Of a DNA stretch of 64,000 nt, positions 21,250 to 29,469 are shown piece by piece (the stretch's first letter is position 1; every line of letters begins with the position of its first letter). The stretch lies in the NCBI GenBank assembly GCA_902518185.1, contig CABYFG010000003.1, forward strand, positions 62,001 through 126,000. The letters are read 5' to 3'. The notes beneath the pieces are model-generated. The model saw only the letters and a program-made list of their open reading frames with translations. It searched no databases and was not told the DNA's origin. The translations under genes and the position numbers were made by a program. This stretch comes from an uncultured Pelagibacteraceae bacterium. Lineage in GTDB: Bacteria > Pseudomonadota > Alphaproteobacteria > Pelagibacterales > Pelagibacteraceae.

Positions 21250-22376
21250 TGTACCAACATTCAAGACTTAATAAAAATAACTTAAATTTATTTCAAAAAT
21301 TTAAAAACTTTGATTATATATTATTAGTTTGCATACTATTACTTGGTTTTATTAGTCTTGCCACAATGTATTCTACAGATGGAGGTCAGATACTATTTCA
21401 TACCAAAAGCCATTTTATTAAATTATCAGTATTTACCATTATGATGATAATATTTTCCTTCGTAAATATTAAGTATTGGTTTTCTGTTGGATATCTATCA
21501 TACATTGGGGTTGCGGCTTTATTAATTTGGACTTATTTTTTTGGCATTACCTCATCTGGATCTCAAAGATGGATAAATTTATATTTTATAAATTTGCAAC
21601 CATCTGAACTGATGAAAATTTTTATTATCTTATGTCTTGCTAAGTATTTTCATAGAATGAAATTACAAAATGTAAATTCAATTTACACAATATTAACATC
21701 ATTGATTATTATTTTATTACCAATGGGACTTGTAATTGTTCAACCAGATTTAGGAACTTCAGTCTTGATAGCTATAAGCGGTATAGCAGTATTATGGTTT
21801 GCAGGAGTTAATTATAAGTATTTTATTTATACTTTGTTAGGATTCGTTATTTCACTACCTTTTATAATAGCTTTTTTAAAGCCTTATCAAAAACTTAGAG
21901 TTTTAAGTTTTTTAAATCCTGATAGAGATCCCTTAGGTGCAGGATATCAAATAATTCAATCAAAAATTGCTGTTGGCTCTGGGGGGATATTTGGAAAAGG
22001 GTTTTTAAAAGGTACTCAAAGTTATCTAGAATTTTTGCCGGAAAAGCACACCGATTTTATTTTTACACTTTTTTCTGAGGAGTTCGGTTTTGTTGGTTCA
22101 ATTATTTTACTTTTAGTTTATGCAATTATAATTTACAGAATTATAGCAATTGGAGCCAATTCAAGAAGTTACTTTGCAAAGATTTTTTGCTATAGCTTTG
22201 GAGCCTCTATTTTCGTATATATCACAATTAATATGAGTATGGTTTTAGGTCTGCTTCCTATTGTTGGATCCCCCTTACCAATCATGTCTTATGGAGGATC
22301 ATCTATGTTAGCAACAATGACTGGTTTTGGTATTGTAATGAGCTCAAGAGTTCACAATCAACAATCCATTGCCTAA
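21249..22376 (+). CDS. rodA: RodA, SEDS-family peptidoglycan polymerase
   Basis: RodA polymerises lipid II into glycan strands. The 375-residue protein has about ten membrane helices and SEDS landmarks: SSGSQRWINL, LQPSELMKI, QPDLGTSV, GAGYQIIQSKIAVGSGG, FLPEKHTDFIFT with the catalytic Asp, and GLLPIVGSPLPIMSYGGSS. It overlaps mrdA by one base. It ends the leuA-mre operon: the next gene starts 51 bases later, after a TTATTTTTAAAAATAA palindrome and a TATAAT hexamer, which may be its promoter. Confidence 0.95.
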   Translation: MYQHSRLNKNNLNLFQKFKNFDYILLVCILLLGFISLATMYSTDGGQILFHTKSHFIKLSVFTIMMIIFSFVNIKYWFSVGYLSYIGVAALLIWTYFFGITSSGSQRWINLYFINLQPSELMKIFIILCLAKYFHRMKLQNVNSIYTILTSLIIILLPMGLVIVQPDLGTSVLIAISGIAVLWFAGVNYKYFIYTLLGFVISLPFIIAFLKPYQKLRVLSFLNPDRDPLGAGYQIIQSKIAVGSGGIFGKGFLKGTQSYLEFLPEKHTDFIFTLFSEEFGFVGSIILLLVYAIIIYRIIAIGANSRSYFAKIFCYSFGASIFVYITINMSMVLGLLPIVGSPLPIMSYGGSSMLATMTGFGIVMSSRVHNQQSIA

Positions 22377-22427
22377 GTATAATTTGTCGCTTAAATTATT
22401 TTTAAAAATAAATGTATAATTTCCTAA

Positions 22428-23669
22428 ATGGAAAATAATTTAAAAGTTGGTATTGTTGGAGCTGGCATCCAGGGTATTTCAAACGCGCTATTTCTTCAAA
22501 AAAAAGGTTTCGAAGTTACAATTTTTGATAGGGAAAATCCTGGTAGTCCAGCGGCATCTTATGGAAATGCCGGCCATTTTTCCCCTTATGCATCACTATC
22601 ATTAAACAGAACTGATATTCTAACAGATGTACCTGCTATGTTAATGAGCTCTACTGGACCATTGGCTCTTAAATGGAATTATGTTCCTAAAATGATTCCT
22701 TGGTTTATTAAATTTATTTTAAACACATCTAAAAATAAAATGATGCATACTGCCAAAAATATGCACCAAATTCTTGATTTAGCATTACCAGCATATGATG
22801 AACTATTTGATGAAATTAACTTAGATGGTTTAGTAGAAAATAAGGGCATCTTATATATTTGGAACAATAAGGATTTAAAAAGTAGAGAATTAGAAATTAA
22901 AGTTAGAGATGAATTAGGTGTAAAACAACAATTGGTTACTAAAAGTGAGATACATGATTTAGAACCTAATATTAAACCATTTTACCATGCGGGTGTATAT
23001 TATCCCTACGCTAGACATGCAAGAAATCCAAAAAAAATTTTATTAAAATTTTTTGAGCTTTTTTTAAAAAAAGGTGGAAAGTTTAATAAAGTAAATATTA
23101 AAGATATAAAATTTAAAAATGAAAAACCAGTTTTATTAGCCGATCAAAGTGAGCACATATTTGATAAAATGGTGATTGCATGCGGTGCTTTCTCAAAAAA
23201 ATTAACTGATAATTTAGGGGAAAAAATTCCATTAGATACAGAAAGAGGATACCACATACATTTTAAAAACTGTGATCATTTATTAAGTAGACCTGTTATT
23301 TTCTCTAATAGAGGATTCGGCATAACTCCAATGGAACAAGGTTTAAGAGTCGTAGGCACAGTAGAATTTGGGGGATTGGAAAACCCTCTTTCAAAATCGA
23401 GAATTAAAAATTTGATAGAAAATGCAAAATATATGATGGGAGACCTACCGGAACATGAAGACGAATGGTTAGGCTTTAGACCAACCTTACCTGATTTCTT
23501 ACCAGTAATGGGTCCTTCAAAAAATCATAAAAATGTATTCTATTGTTTTGGTCACCATCATTTAGGATGGACATTGGGACCAATATCTGGGAAGATTGTT
23601 TCTGGAATGATTGCTAAAGAAAATACTAATCTTAACCTAGAACCTTATAGCTCCATAAGATTTTCTTAA
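22428..23669 (+). CDS. DadA-like FAD-dependent amino acid/amine oxidoreductase
   Basis: The 413-residue protein is a DAO-family flavoprotein. The N-terminal dinucleotide motif is VGIVGAGIQGISNALFL, followed by an acidic end of strand 2 (FDRENPGSPAASYGNAG), the region typical of D-amino acid dehydrogenase small subunits. The C terminus has LGFRPTLPDFLPVMG and GHHHLGWTLGPISG, as in DadA. Such enzymes oxidise D-amino acids and feed electrons to the quinone pool, but sarcosine or hydroxyproline substrates are possible. No racemase is adjacent. It is followed 4 bases later by an EamA transporter, and the two may act together on import or export of the substrate. Confidence 0.8.
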   Translation: MENNLKVGIVGAGIQGISNALFLQKKGFEVTIFDRENPGSPAASYGNAGHFSPYASLSLNRTDILTDVPAMLMSSTGPLALKWNYVPKMIPWFIKFILNTSKNKMMHTAKNMHQILDLALPAYDELFDEINLDGLVENKGILYIWNNKDLKSRELEIKVRDELGVKQQLVTKSEIHDLEPNIKPFYHAGVYYPYARHARNPKKILLKFFELFLKKGGKFNKVNIKDIKFKNEKPVLLADQSEHIFDKMVIACGAFSKKLTDNLGEKIPLDTERGYHIHFKNCDHLLSRPVIFSNRGFGITPMEQGLRVVGTVEFGGLENPLSKSRIKNLIENAKYMMGDLPEHEDEWLGFRPTLPDFLPVMGPSKNHKNVFYCFGHHHLGWTLGPISGKIVSGMIAKENTNLNLEPYSSIRFS

Positions 23670-23673
23670 TTTT

Positions 23674-24570
23674 GTGTCAAATAAAAATTATTCAGCTTAT
23701 TTATTTTTAGTGTTAGCAACATTATGCTGGTCAGGCAATTTTATAGTAGGAAAATTCGCAACACTTTTTGAAATTCCTCCTTTAACCCTTAATGTTTTTA
23801 GATGGATTTCTGTATGGTTTATTTTACTACCCTTTACTTACAAAGAAATCTTCAGAAATTTACCATATATTAAAAGTAACTGGCTTGTAATCAGTTTTAT
23901 GGGAGTAATTACAATAAGCACATTTAATTCGGTTGTTTATTTTGCACTAAATTATACACAAGTGATAAACGCTGTTTTAATGCTTGCTGCTATCCCGGCA
24001 GCTACAATCGTTCTTTCCTCATTAATGAATATTGAAAAAACAAATACTTTTCAGATTATTGGTTTATTATTGTCAATTATTGGTATTGGATCAATCATAT
24101 CAAATGGTGACATTCAAAAGATAATTTCTTTAAATTTTAACAAAGGAGATTTGTGGATGTTAGTTTGTGTAGTCACTTGGTCTCTCTATTCAACTTTACT
24201 CAAAAAAAATAAATTTAAACTATCACAGTTTACTCTAATACAACTAATGGTTACCGTTGGAATATTTTTTTTAATACCTCAATTTTTTTATGAGAAATCG
24301 ATTGGTTTAGAGTTAAATTTAGAAAAAAATTTTTTTTTAATCCTAATTTATGTAGCGATTTTTCCAGCGATTGCTGCTTATTATTTTTGGCAAAAAGGTG
24401 TTGAGATAATTGGTCCTAACCGAGCATCTATGTTCATTCAATTAATGCCATTATTTAGTGCAATTATGGCAATTGTTTTTTTTGGGGAAAAATTTGAATT
24501 ATATCATTTTGCAGGAGCAATTTTAATATTGTCTGGTATCTATTTTTCTAATAGGAAATTAAATGCTTAA
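23674..24570 (+). CDS. EamA/DMT-family transporter
   Basis: A 298-residue protein with ten hydrophobic segments arranged as two EamA repeats. Landmarks are CWSGNFIVGKFA in repeat 1 and VCVVTWSLYSTLLKK in repeat 2, with the conserved Pro-containing LMPLFSAIMAIVFFGE near the end. Start is GTG at 23674, four bases after the previous gene. Substrates of this superfamily (amino acids, nucleotides, purines, drugs) cannot be read from sequence. Its end overlaps the hydroxyacid dehydrogenase gene by 8 bases, supporting an operon. Confidence 0.85.
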   Translation: MSNKNYSAYLFLVLATLCWSGNFIVGKFATLFEIPPLTLNVFRWISVWFILLPFTYKEIFRNLPYIKSNWLVISFMGVITISTFNSVVYFALNYTQVINAVLMLAAIPAATIVLSSLMNIEKTNTFQIIGLLLSIIGIGSIISNGDIQKIISLNFNKGDLWMLVCVVTWSLYSTLLKKNKFKLSQFTLIQLMVTVGIFFLIPQFFYEKSIGLELNLEKNFFLILIYVAIFPAIAAYYFWQKGVEIIGPNRASMFIQLMPLFSAIMAIVFFGEKFELYHFAGAILILSGIYFSNRKLNA

Positions 24571-25513
24571 AGTTGCTATTTTAGATGATTATCAAAATAT
24601 ATTTCAACAATTCGTTAATATTGAAAAATTGTCAGGAAAATATGAGTTTAAAATTTTTAGTGAACCATTTTTAGACGAAGCTGACGCAATTGAACAGTTG
24701 TCTGATTTTGAGGCACTTTTGGTAATGCGTGAAAGAACTCCATTAACAAAAAATTTAATTGATAATTTAATGAGGTTAAAATTCATAATTACTAGTGGGC
24801 TAAGAAACAAATCTATTGATTTTGAGACTACCAAAAAAAGAAAAATTATTGTTTGTGGAACTGAAATGAATACGAATCCAACACCAGAATTAACATGGTC
24901 GTTAATTTTAGGATTGGCAAGAAATTTAAAAACCGAAATAGATAATATGTATCAAGGATATTGGCAAACAACGATAGGAGTAGAGTTAAAGGGAAAAATT
25001 TTGGGTTTGATAGGGCTTGGAAAAGTTGGCAGCCAAGTTGCTAAAATTGGAAAAGCTTTTGGAATGCAGGTTATGGCTTGGAGTGAAAACCTCAATCTTG
25101 ATAAATGTAAAGAGTTGGAAGTTTTGCCTTGCACAAAAGAGGATATTATAAAAAATTCAGATTTTCTATCTATTCATGTTCAAGGAGGTGAAAGATACAA
25201 AGATTGCATTACAATAAAAGAATTAGATAAAATGAAAAAAACTGCTTTTCTGATAAATACTTCTCGAGGTCCCATTGTAAATGAGGATGACTTGATTATA
25301 GCTCTTTCAACAAATGAGATCGCTGGTGCAGGCTTAGATGTTTATGAAAAAGAACCTCTTCCTGAAAATAATAAACTAAGATTTTTACCTAATGCTTTAT
25401 TAACACCTCACATTGGATATGTGACCGCAGAAAATTACGATATATTTTACAATCAAATGATTGAGTCACTGGAGAGTTGTGTTAATGGGAAACCCATCCG
25501 TATCATAGAATAG
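24563..25513 (+). CDS. D-2-hydroxyacid dehydrogenase family protein
   Basis: The 316-residue protein has the NAD-binding motif LIGLGKVGSQVAKIGKAFGM and the catalytic residues of the family: Arg in NTSRGPIVNEDDL, Glu in DVYEKEPLPE and His in TPHIGYVT. It resembles the branch annotated as D-isomer-specific 2-hydroxyacid dehydrogenase or hydroxypyruvate/glyoxylate reductase-like. The exact substrate is unknown. Overlap with the EamA gene and a 2-base gap to the HDAC-family gene put it in a four- to five-gene run with an oxidoreductase and an amidohydrolase. Confidence 0.85.
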   Translation: MLKVAILDDYQNIFQQFVNIEKLSGKYEFKIFSEPFLDEADAIEQLSDFEALLVMRERTPLTKNLIDNLMRLKFIITSGLRNKSIDFETTKKRKIIVCGTEMNTNPTPELTWSLILGLARNLKTEIDNMYQGYWQTTIGVELKGKILGLIGLGKVGSQVAKIGKAFGMQVMAWSENLNLDKCKELEVLPCTKEDIIKNSDFLSIHVQGGERYKDCITIKELDKMKKTAFLINTSRGPIVNEDDLIIALSTNEIAGAGLDVYEKEPLPENNKLRFLPNALLTPHIGYVTAENYDIFYNQMIESLESCVNGKPIRIIE

Positions 25514-25515
25514 CA

Positions 25516-26409
25516 ATGGATTTACCAGTTGTTAATCATAAAGATTACTTTGCTAAAATTGGTGATGATCATAAATTTCCAATATATAAGTTTGGTGATT
25601 TAGCAAAATTTTTATTAGATAAGAAAATTATAAAGAAATTCTATTCACCTTATCCCTGTTCTGATGAAACATTGAAAAGGGCACATTCTGAAAAATATAT
25701 TAATGATATTAAAAATAAAACTTTAAATAAAAACGGGATAAAAAAAATAGGGTTTCCTCTAGTAGATAGTGTTATTCAAAGATCTTTAGTTGCAACAGGT
25801 GGAACGGTGTTAGCTTCGAAGCTAGCAATAAATTATGGAATAGCATGTAATACTGCTGGAGGAAGTCACCACGCAAATTTTGATAGTGGAGCTGGGTATT
25901 GTGTTTTTAATGATGTCGCAGTTGCCTCACAATATTTACTAAATAAAACAAAAATTAAGAAAATATTAATCTTAGATCTAGATGTTCATCAAGGAAATGG
26001 TAATTCAGATATATTTAGGGATAATAAAAATGTCTTTACTTTTAGTATGCATTCTAAGTCAAATTACCCAGCAAAAAAATCTGTCAGCGACCTTGATATA
26101 GAATTAGAGGATAATATTGAAGATCAAAAATATTTAGAATTATTAAAAGATAATCTTAATCAATTGAATAATGAAAATTTTGATTTTGTCTTTTATATTG
26201 CTGGAGTTGATATTCATTATGATGATCGATTAGGAAAATTAAAAATTTCTGATGATGGAATAAAGCAAAGAGATGAAATAGTTACTCAAAATTTTTTTTC
26301 TAAAAAAGTTCCACTTTGTGGTGTTCTTGGTGGCGGTTATAATCATGATCCAAAAAAACTTGTTGAATTACACTCCTTTTTACATAGCTCATGTGCTAAA
26401 CTAATTTAA
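25516..26409 (+). CDS. Histone deacetylase-fold amidohydrolase
   Basis: The 297-residue protein belongs to the arginase/deacetylase fold HDAC family (AcuC/acetylpolyamine amidohydrolase relatives). Visible motifs are NTAGGSHHANFDSGAGYCVFND split over residues about 113-134 (tandem active-site His), ILDLDVHQGNGNSDIF (Zn ligands Asp and His), YIAGVDIHYDD and GVLGGGYNHD. In bacteria these enzymes deacetylate small amines, polyamines or proteins. Given the many polyamine-related genes in the window, an acetylated amine substrate is possible, but this is inference. It is 2 bases from the upstream dehydrogenase and 4 from msrB. Confidence 0.82.
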   Translation: MDLPVVNHKDYFAKIGDDHKFPIYKFGDLAKFLLDKKIIKKFYSPYPCSDETLKRAHSEKYINDIKNKTLNKNGIKKIGFPLVDSVIQRSLVATGGTVLASKLAINYGIACNTAGGSHHANFDSGAGYCVFNDVAVASQYLLNKTKIKKILILDLDVHQGNGNSDIFRDNKNVFTFSMHSKSNYPAKKSVSDLDIELEDNIEDQKYLELLKDNLNQLNNENFDFVFYIAGVDIHYDDRLGKLKISDDGIKQRDEIVTQNFFSKKVPLCGVLGGGYNHDPKKLVELHSFLHSSCAKLI

Positions 26410-26413
26410 TTTT

Positions 26414-26782
26414 ATGAAAAAAAAGAATCCTAACCTTTCTGCAGAACAAAAGTTAGTAATGTTTGAAGAGGGCACCGAAAGACCAGGTAGTAGTGAATTA
26501 AATAAAGAAAAAAGAGATGGAAGTTATCATTGCGCAAATTGCGATATAAAACTCTTCGACTCAAAAACAAAATATGAAAGTGGTTCAGGTTGGCCATCTT
26601 TTTACGAATCGTTACCTGATGTCTTTGAAACAAAAACTGATCACATTATTGGTTACCCAAGAACAGAATATCATTGTAAAAATTGTGGTGGTCATCATGG
26701 CCATATCTTCGAGGATGGACCGCAACCTACTGGAAAAAGGTATTGCAATAATGGAATTTGTTTAGTTTTTAAGGAAAAATAG
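26414..26782 (+). CDS. msrB: Peptide-methionine (R)-S-oxide reductase
   Basis: MsrB reduces the R epimer of methionine sulfoxide in oxidised proteins. The 122-residue protein has two zinc-binding CxxC motifs (CANC and CKNC), the substrate-binding GSGWPSF and the catalytic cysteine in RYCNNGICLVF. The last motif is slightly unusual, since most homologues have RYCINS. No MsrA is fused or adjacent. It is the last gene of the run before the promoter region of the beta-barrel gene. Confidence 0.93.
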   Translation: MKKKNPNLSAEQKLVMFEEGTERPGSSELNKEKRDGSYHCANCDIKLFDSKTKYESGSGWPSFYESLPDVFETKTDHIIGYPRTEYHCKNCGGHHGHIFEDGPQPTGKRYCNNGICLVFKEK

Positions 26783-26831
26783 GGATAGTTTTACCTATAC
26801 ATATAATACTAATTATTTTAAAAAGAACTTA

Positions 26832-27671
26832 ATGAAAAAAGTATTATCAATCTTTTTTACTTTATTTTTATTTTCTTCAGTAAACGCTGAAGATATTTCA
26901 AAAAAAGTTTCAGAATATGTCAGCAATATAATTCCAGGTGAGGGTGATACAGAAGTCAGTATTGATTTAAGGGAAAATTATGAGCCTGACTACAGTATTT
27001 TAGCTGTAAGAGAAATTTCAAAAACAGATAATGGAAACCTTTTTACGCAATTCTCATTATTTAATGCTGATAAGAATAATGATGAGAGAATAATTGGAAA
27101 TCTTGGTTTTGGTAAAAGAATTTTAAATAGTGATAAAACTATGATGACAGGTTTTAACGCCTTTTTTGATTATGATGATATTGGTAATGCTAGATCCAGT
27201 TTGGGCTTAGAGGCTAGAAATGCAACTTTAGATTTTGGTTATAACTATTATTTCAAAATTGATGATGGAAAGGATGAAAAAGTTTTAGATGGGTATGACT
27301 TAAGATTAGCTTCACAAATACCATACGTGCATTGGGCCGATTTATTTGTAAATAGTTATGAATGGGAAGGAAGAGATCGAGACGATATCAAAGGTATGAA
27401 AATAGGTTCAGCACTCTTGCTGTCACCTACCTTGAATTTAGAATTGGCATTTGACGATAAAGATAAAGATGGTCTAGAGGATGAATGGTATGCAAATATT
27501 ACATTTGTACACCCACCAAGGTCAGGCCCTTCATTGCAAGATGGCTTTTTAAGCGATAGCGCATGGAAAGAAGAGAAAGATATGTCAGGAGAATTATTAA
27601 CAAAAGTAAATCGAAATAATAAGATTGTGGTTGAGTTTAAAGGCCTAGCAACAATATCAAGAACTGATTAA
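26832..27671 (+). CDS. Inverse autotransporter-type outer-membrane beta-barrel without passenger
   Basis: The 279-residue protein has a signal peptide (MKKVLSIFFTLFLFSSVNA, cleavage about residue 19). The rest resembles the inverse autotransporter barrel (IAT_beta; intimin/invasin): repeated amphipathic strands, LFTQFSLFNAD, GNLGFGKR, GFNAFFDYDDIGNARSSLGLE split over residues about 101-121, LDFGYNYYF, DGYDLRLASQIPYVHW and VNSYEWEG. The ending KVNRNNKIVVEFKG fits the segment that normally closes the barrel domain and leads to the passenger. Here the protein stops a few residues later, so no adhesin passenger exists. A secreted protein gene follows 2 bases later. A TATAAT upstream at about 26802 may be its promoter. 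Confidence is moderate for the family and low for the role. Confidence 0.62.
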   Translation: MKKVLSIFFTLFLFSSVNAEDISKKVSEYVSNIIPGEGDTEVSIDLRENYEPDYSILAVREISKTDNGNLFTQFSLFNADKNNDERIIGNLGFGKRILNSDKTMMTGFNAFFDYDDIGNARSSLGLEARNATLDFGYNYYFKIDDGKDEKVLDGYDLRLASQIPYVHWADLFVNSYEWEGRDRDDIKGMKIGSALLLSPTLNLELAFDDKDKDGLEDEWYANITFVHPPRSGPSLQDGFLSDSAWKEEKDMSGELLTKVNRNNKIVVEFKGLATISRTD

Positions 27672-27673
27672 CT

Positions 27674-28450
27674 ATGAATAAATTATTAAAGATTTTTATT
27701 TCAAATATTTTAATTTTATTTTTTTTCTCAGTTTATGCTTATGCTGTGACTGGAGCTGCAGATGTTTATAAAGTTACGATGAGAAAAGTTGAATTATGTA
27801 CTGGAAGCACAGGTGTTTCAAGCTGTGATAATGCAGTAGTGATAGGAACAGGAGACAAAGAGGTAGATATAGCATCTGTTGATGCTGGAGCATCAGCAGC
27901 AAATTATGGTGAACCCGCCTTATTACCTCTGGGAGTAACTTATACCCATATGAGAGTAACTATTGACAGAAAATTTACAATTAGAAATTCTACTGCGATA
28001 GCAGCAGGAGAAAATGCTACTGCTTGTAGAACGATTGCAACAACAGATGATATGTATGGATTAAAGACAGAGGCTTTAAATAAATACACACATAAACCTG
28101 TTGTAGCAAATAATCAAACGGCAGCTGAAATGAATATTTATTTAGTAAATGATCAGTATACTCGATGCAACGTTGCAGCGTGTTCAGGTGTTGGAGGAAC
28201 AACAGATGATCAAAGCATTTCTTATGCTCAAGGAACAGGATCTTCAAAACATCAGTCACAACACGCAGATGGTAGTACCGATGATGATCACGTAATGATA
28301 TATGAGCTCACATCTCCATATACTGTAGCATTGATTGCACCACAAATAGATATTTCTTTTGGAACTTCGGCTGCAGTTAGTGCACAAGAAGTAAATGAAT
28401 TATGTCAAATTTGGGCTGAAGAGCCAATAGTTACAATTACCATTAAATAA
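27674..28450 (+). CDS. Secreted protein of unknown family, partner of the beta-barrel gene
   Basis: The 258-residue protein has a clear signal peptide (about residues 1-24, ending VYAYA). The mature part is rich in Ala, Thr, Ser, Val and Asp, with short alternating beta-like stretches (VYKVTMRKVELC, YTHMRVTID, MNIYLVND, VALIAPQIDISF) and several cysteines (ELCTGSTGVSSCD, ATACRT, RCNVAACSG, ELCQIW). No known domain is recognised. Codon use and GC look higher than in neighbouring genes, as expected for an abundant secreted or surface protein. The 2-base gap to the barrel gene suggests a two-gene unit. Whether the barrel exports or anchors it is open. Confidence 0.6.
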   Translation: MNKLLKIFISNILILFFFSVYAYAVTGAADVYKVTMRKVELCTGSTGVSSCDNAVVIGTGDKEVDIASVDAGASAANYGEPALLPLGVTYTHMRVTIDRKFTIRNSTAIAAGENATACRTIATTDDMYGLKTEALNKYTHKPVVANNQTAAEMNIYLVNDQYTRCNVAACSGVGGTTDDQSISYAQGTGSSKHQSQHADGSTDDDHVMIYELTSPYTVALIAPQIDISFGTSAAVSAQEVNELCQIWAEEPIVTITIK

Positions 28451-28461
28451 TATTACTTAAA

Positions 28462-28803
28462 ATGATAATTAAGTATTGTAGTTTTTTAATTGGAGTTATT
28501 TGGTCATATTCTATTATAAAAACTCAATCAATTTTCAGTAAAAAAGCTGGATTAATTTTTAAAATTTTTATTACAAAAGTTTCTTGGTTTACTTTAATTG
28601 CAGCTTGTTACTTTGGTTATAAAAACTTTTCTATTAAACCTACTATAATTGGTATTATTATTGCTATTCTTTTCGTAAATATTGGATTTCATCTATCAAA
28701 AAAATTTATTCATCAAAGGTTTGAGGAAAAACAAATTAGATTATTCAAAAGTTTTTTTGAATATTCTTTAATTTTTTGGATTGCTTATTACTTTTTATTT
28801 TAA
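28462..28803 (+). CDS. Small membrane protein of unknown function
   Basis: The 113-residue protein is hydrophobic with about three membrane spans (residues about 30-50, 57-78 and 95-113) and a basic loop (KKFIHQRFEEKQIRLFK). No family is recognised. It starts 11 bases after the secreted-protein gene and may be the last gene of that unit. Its end overlaps the convergent glutaredoxin gene by 9 bases. Confidence 0.6.
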   Translation: MIIKYCSFLIGVIWSYSIIKTQSIFSKKAGLIFKIFITKVSWFTLIAACYFGYKNFSIKPTIIGIIIAILFVNIGFHLSKKFIHQRFEEKQIRLFKSFFEYSLIFWIAYYFLF

Positions 28804-29049
28804 AAGATCTTTTAATTTGTTTTCTTTTTCTAAAGCCCTGACCTCATCATATCCACCAATATGTTGGTCACCGAAAAATATTTGTGGAATTGTTTTTTTT
28901 CCATTTGTTTTTTTGATCATAGCATCTTTTGCTCCGTCTATTTTTGCAATATCGATTTCAATATATTGTGCGTCATTTCTAGTTAATAATCTTTTAGCAG
29001 CATCACAATAATTACAGAATGGACCAGTATAAATTGTTATTTTTTTCAT
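28795..29049 (-). CDS. grxC: Glutaredoxin (Grx3-type)
   Basis: The 84-residue thioredoxin-fold protein starts KITIYTGPFCNYCDAAKRLL, followed by TIPQIFFGDQHIGGYDEV with the cis-Pro and the GG glutathione-binding motif. It is a dithiol glutaredoxin, but the active site reads CNYC in place of the usual CPYC, which should alter redox potential. It is followed 3 bases... upstream on the same strand by the TIGR03643-like gene (gap 29050-29052), so both are probably one operon. Confidence 0.92.
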   Translation of the reverse strand: MKKITIYTGPFCNYCDAAKRLLTRNDAQYIEIDIAKIDGAKDAMIKKTNGKKTIPQIFFGDQHIGGYDEVRALEKENKLKDLLK

Positions 29050-29052
29050 GAA

Positions 29053-29349
29053 CTACAAATAATCATTTTTTTTTATTTTACTAGATATCTGTTTTCTTGA
29101 ATATTCAAACTTTTTTCTATGTTTAATACTTTTTTCATGTACTCTTTTTCTCCAAAGTCTAAAAGAAGATGGTTTTAATGACCTTCTCATAATTTTTATA
29201 ACATCAGACTCTCGGTATCCTGTTTTTTTTTGAATTTCCTCAAAAGTAACCCTATCAGCCCATGCTGCCCAGATGACCCAATCTGGATCCTCAATATTTG
29301 GCTGTGGATTTTTGACACGGGTAACTGGCCTGTGACCTTTTTTTTTCAT
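29053..29349 (-). CDS. TIGR03643/DUF2805-like small protein
   Basis: From ATG at 29349 the protein has 98 residues. The core PDWVIWAAWADRVTFEEIQ, the helix-turn-like GYRESDVIKIMRRSLKPSSF and FRLWRKRVHEKSIKHRKKF match the TIGR03643/DUF2805 family of short, basic, helix-rich proteins of unknown function. The fold could bind nucleic acid. An AAAGGA element 3 bases before this ATG (29353-29358) favours it over the start nine codons upstream. It is co-oriented with grxC and 3 bases from it. Confidence 0.7.
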   Translation of the reverse strand: MKKKGHRPVTRVKNPQPNIEDPDWVIWAAWADRVTFEEIQKKTGYRESDVIKIMRRSLKPSSFRLWRKRVHEKSIKHRKKFEYSRKQISSKIKKNDYL

Positions 29350-29415
29350 AAATCCTTTATATTTGAAAAAAATCAATAATGCATTTTTTTTAGGATCTGA
29401 TATATTGTGATTTGG

Positions 29416-29469
29416 TAGTCCTACTTAGCCATCTTTAGCTCCCGGTTTTTTAGGACTATCTTTTTTTTT
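29416..29469 (+). terminator. Terminator-like hairpin abutting the lysE start codon
   Basis: TAGTCCTA (29416-29423) pairs perfectly with TAGGACTA (29451-29458) around a 27-base loop, followed by TC and nine T residues ending at 29469, one base before the ATG at 29470. It has the shape of an intrinsic terminator for a short transcript from the 29377-29415 region, or of an attenuator controlling the LysE gene. The loop holds CTCCCGG, which could take part in alternative folding. Confidence 0.5.

Noticed and set aside
26783-26831. Riboswitch-like leader before the beta-barrel gene
   Set aside because: Only a TATAAT hexamer is evident. No stable stem or known aptamer motif was found in 49 bases.
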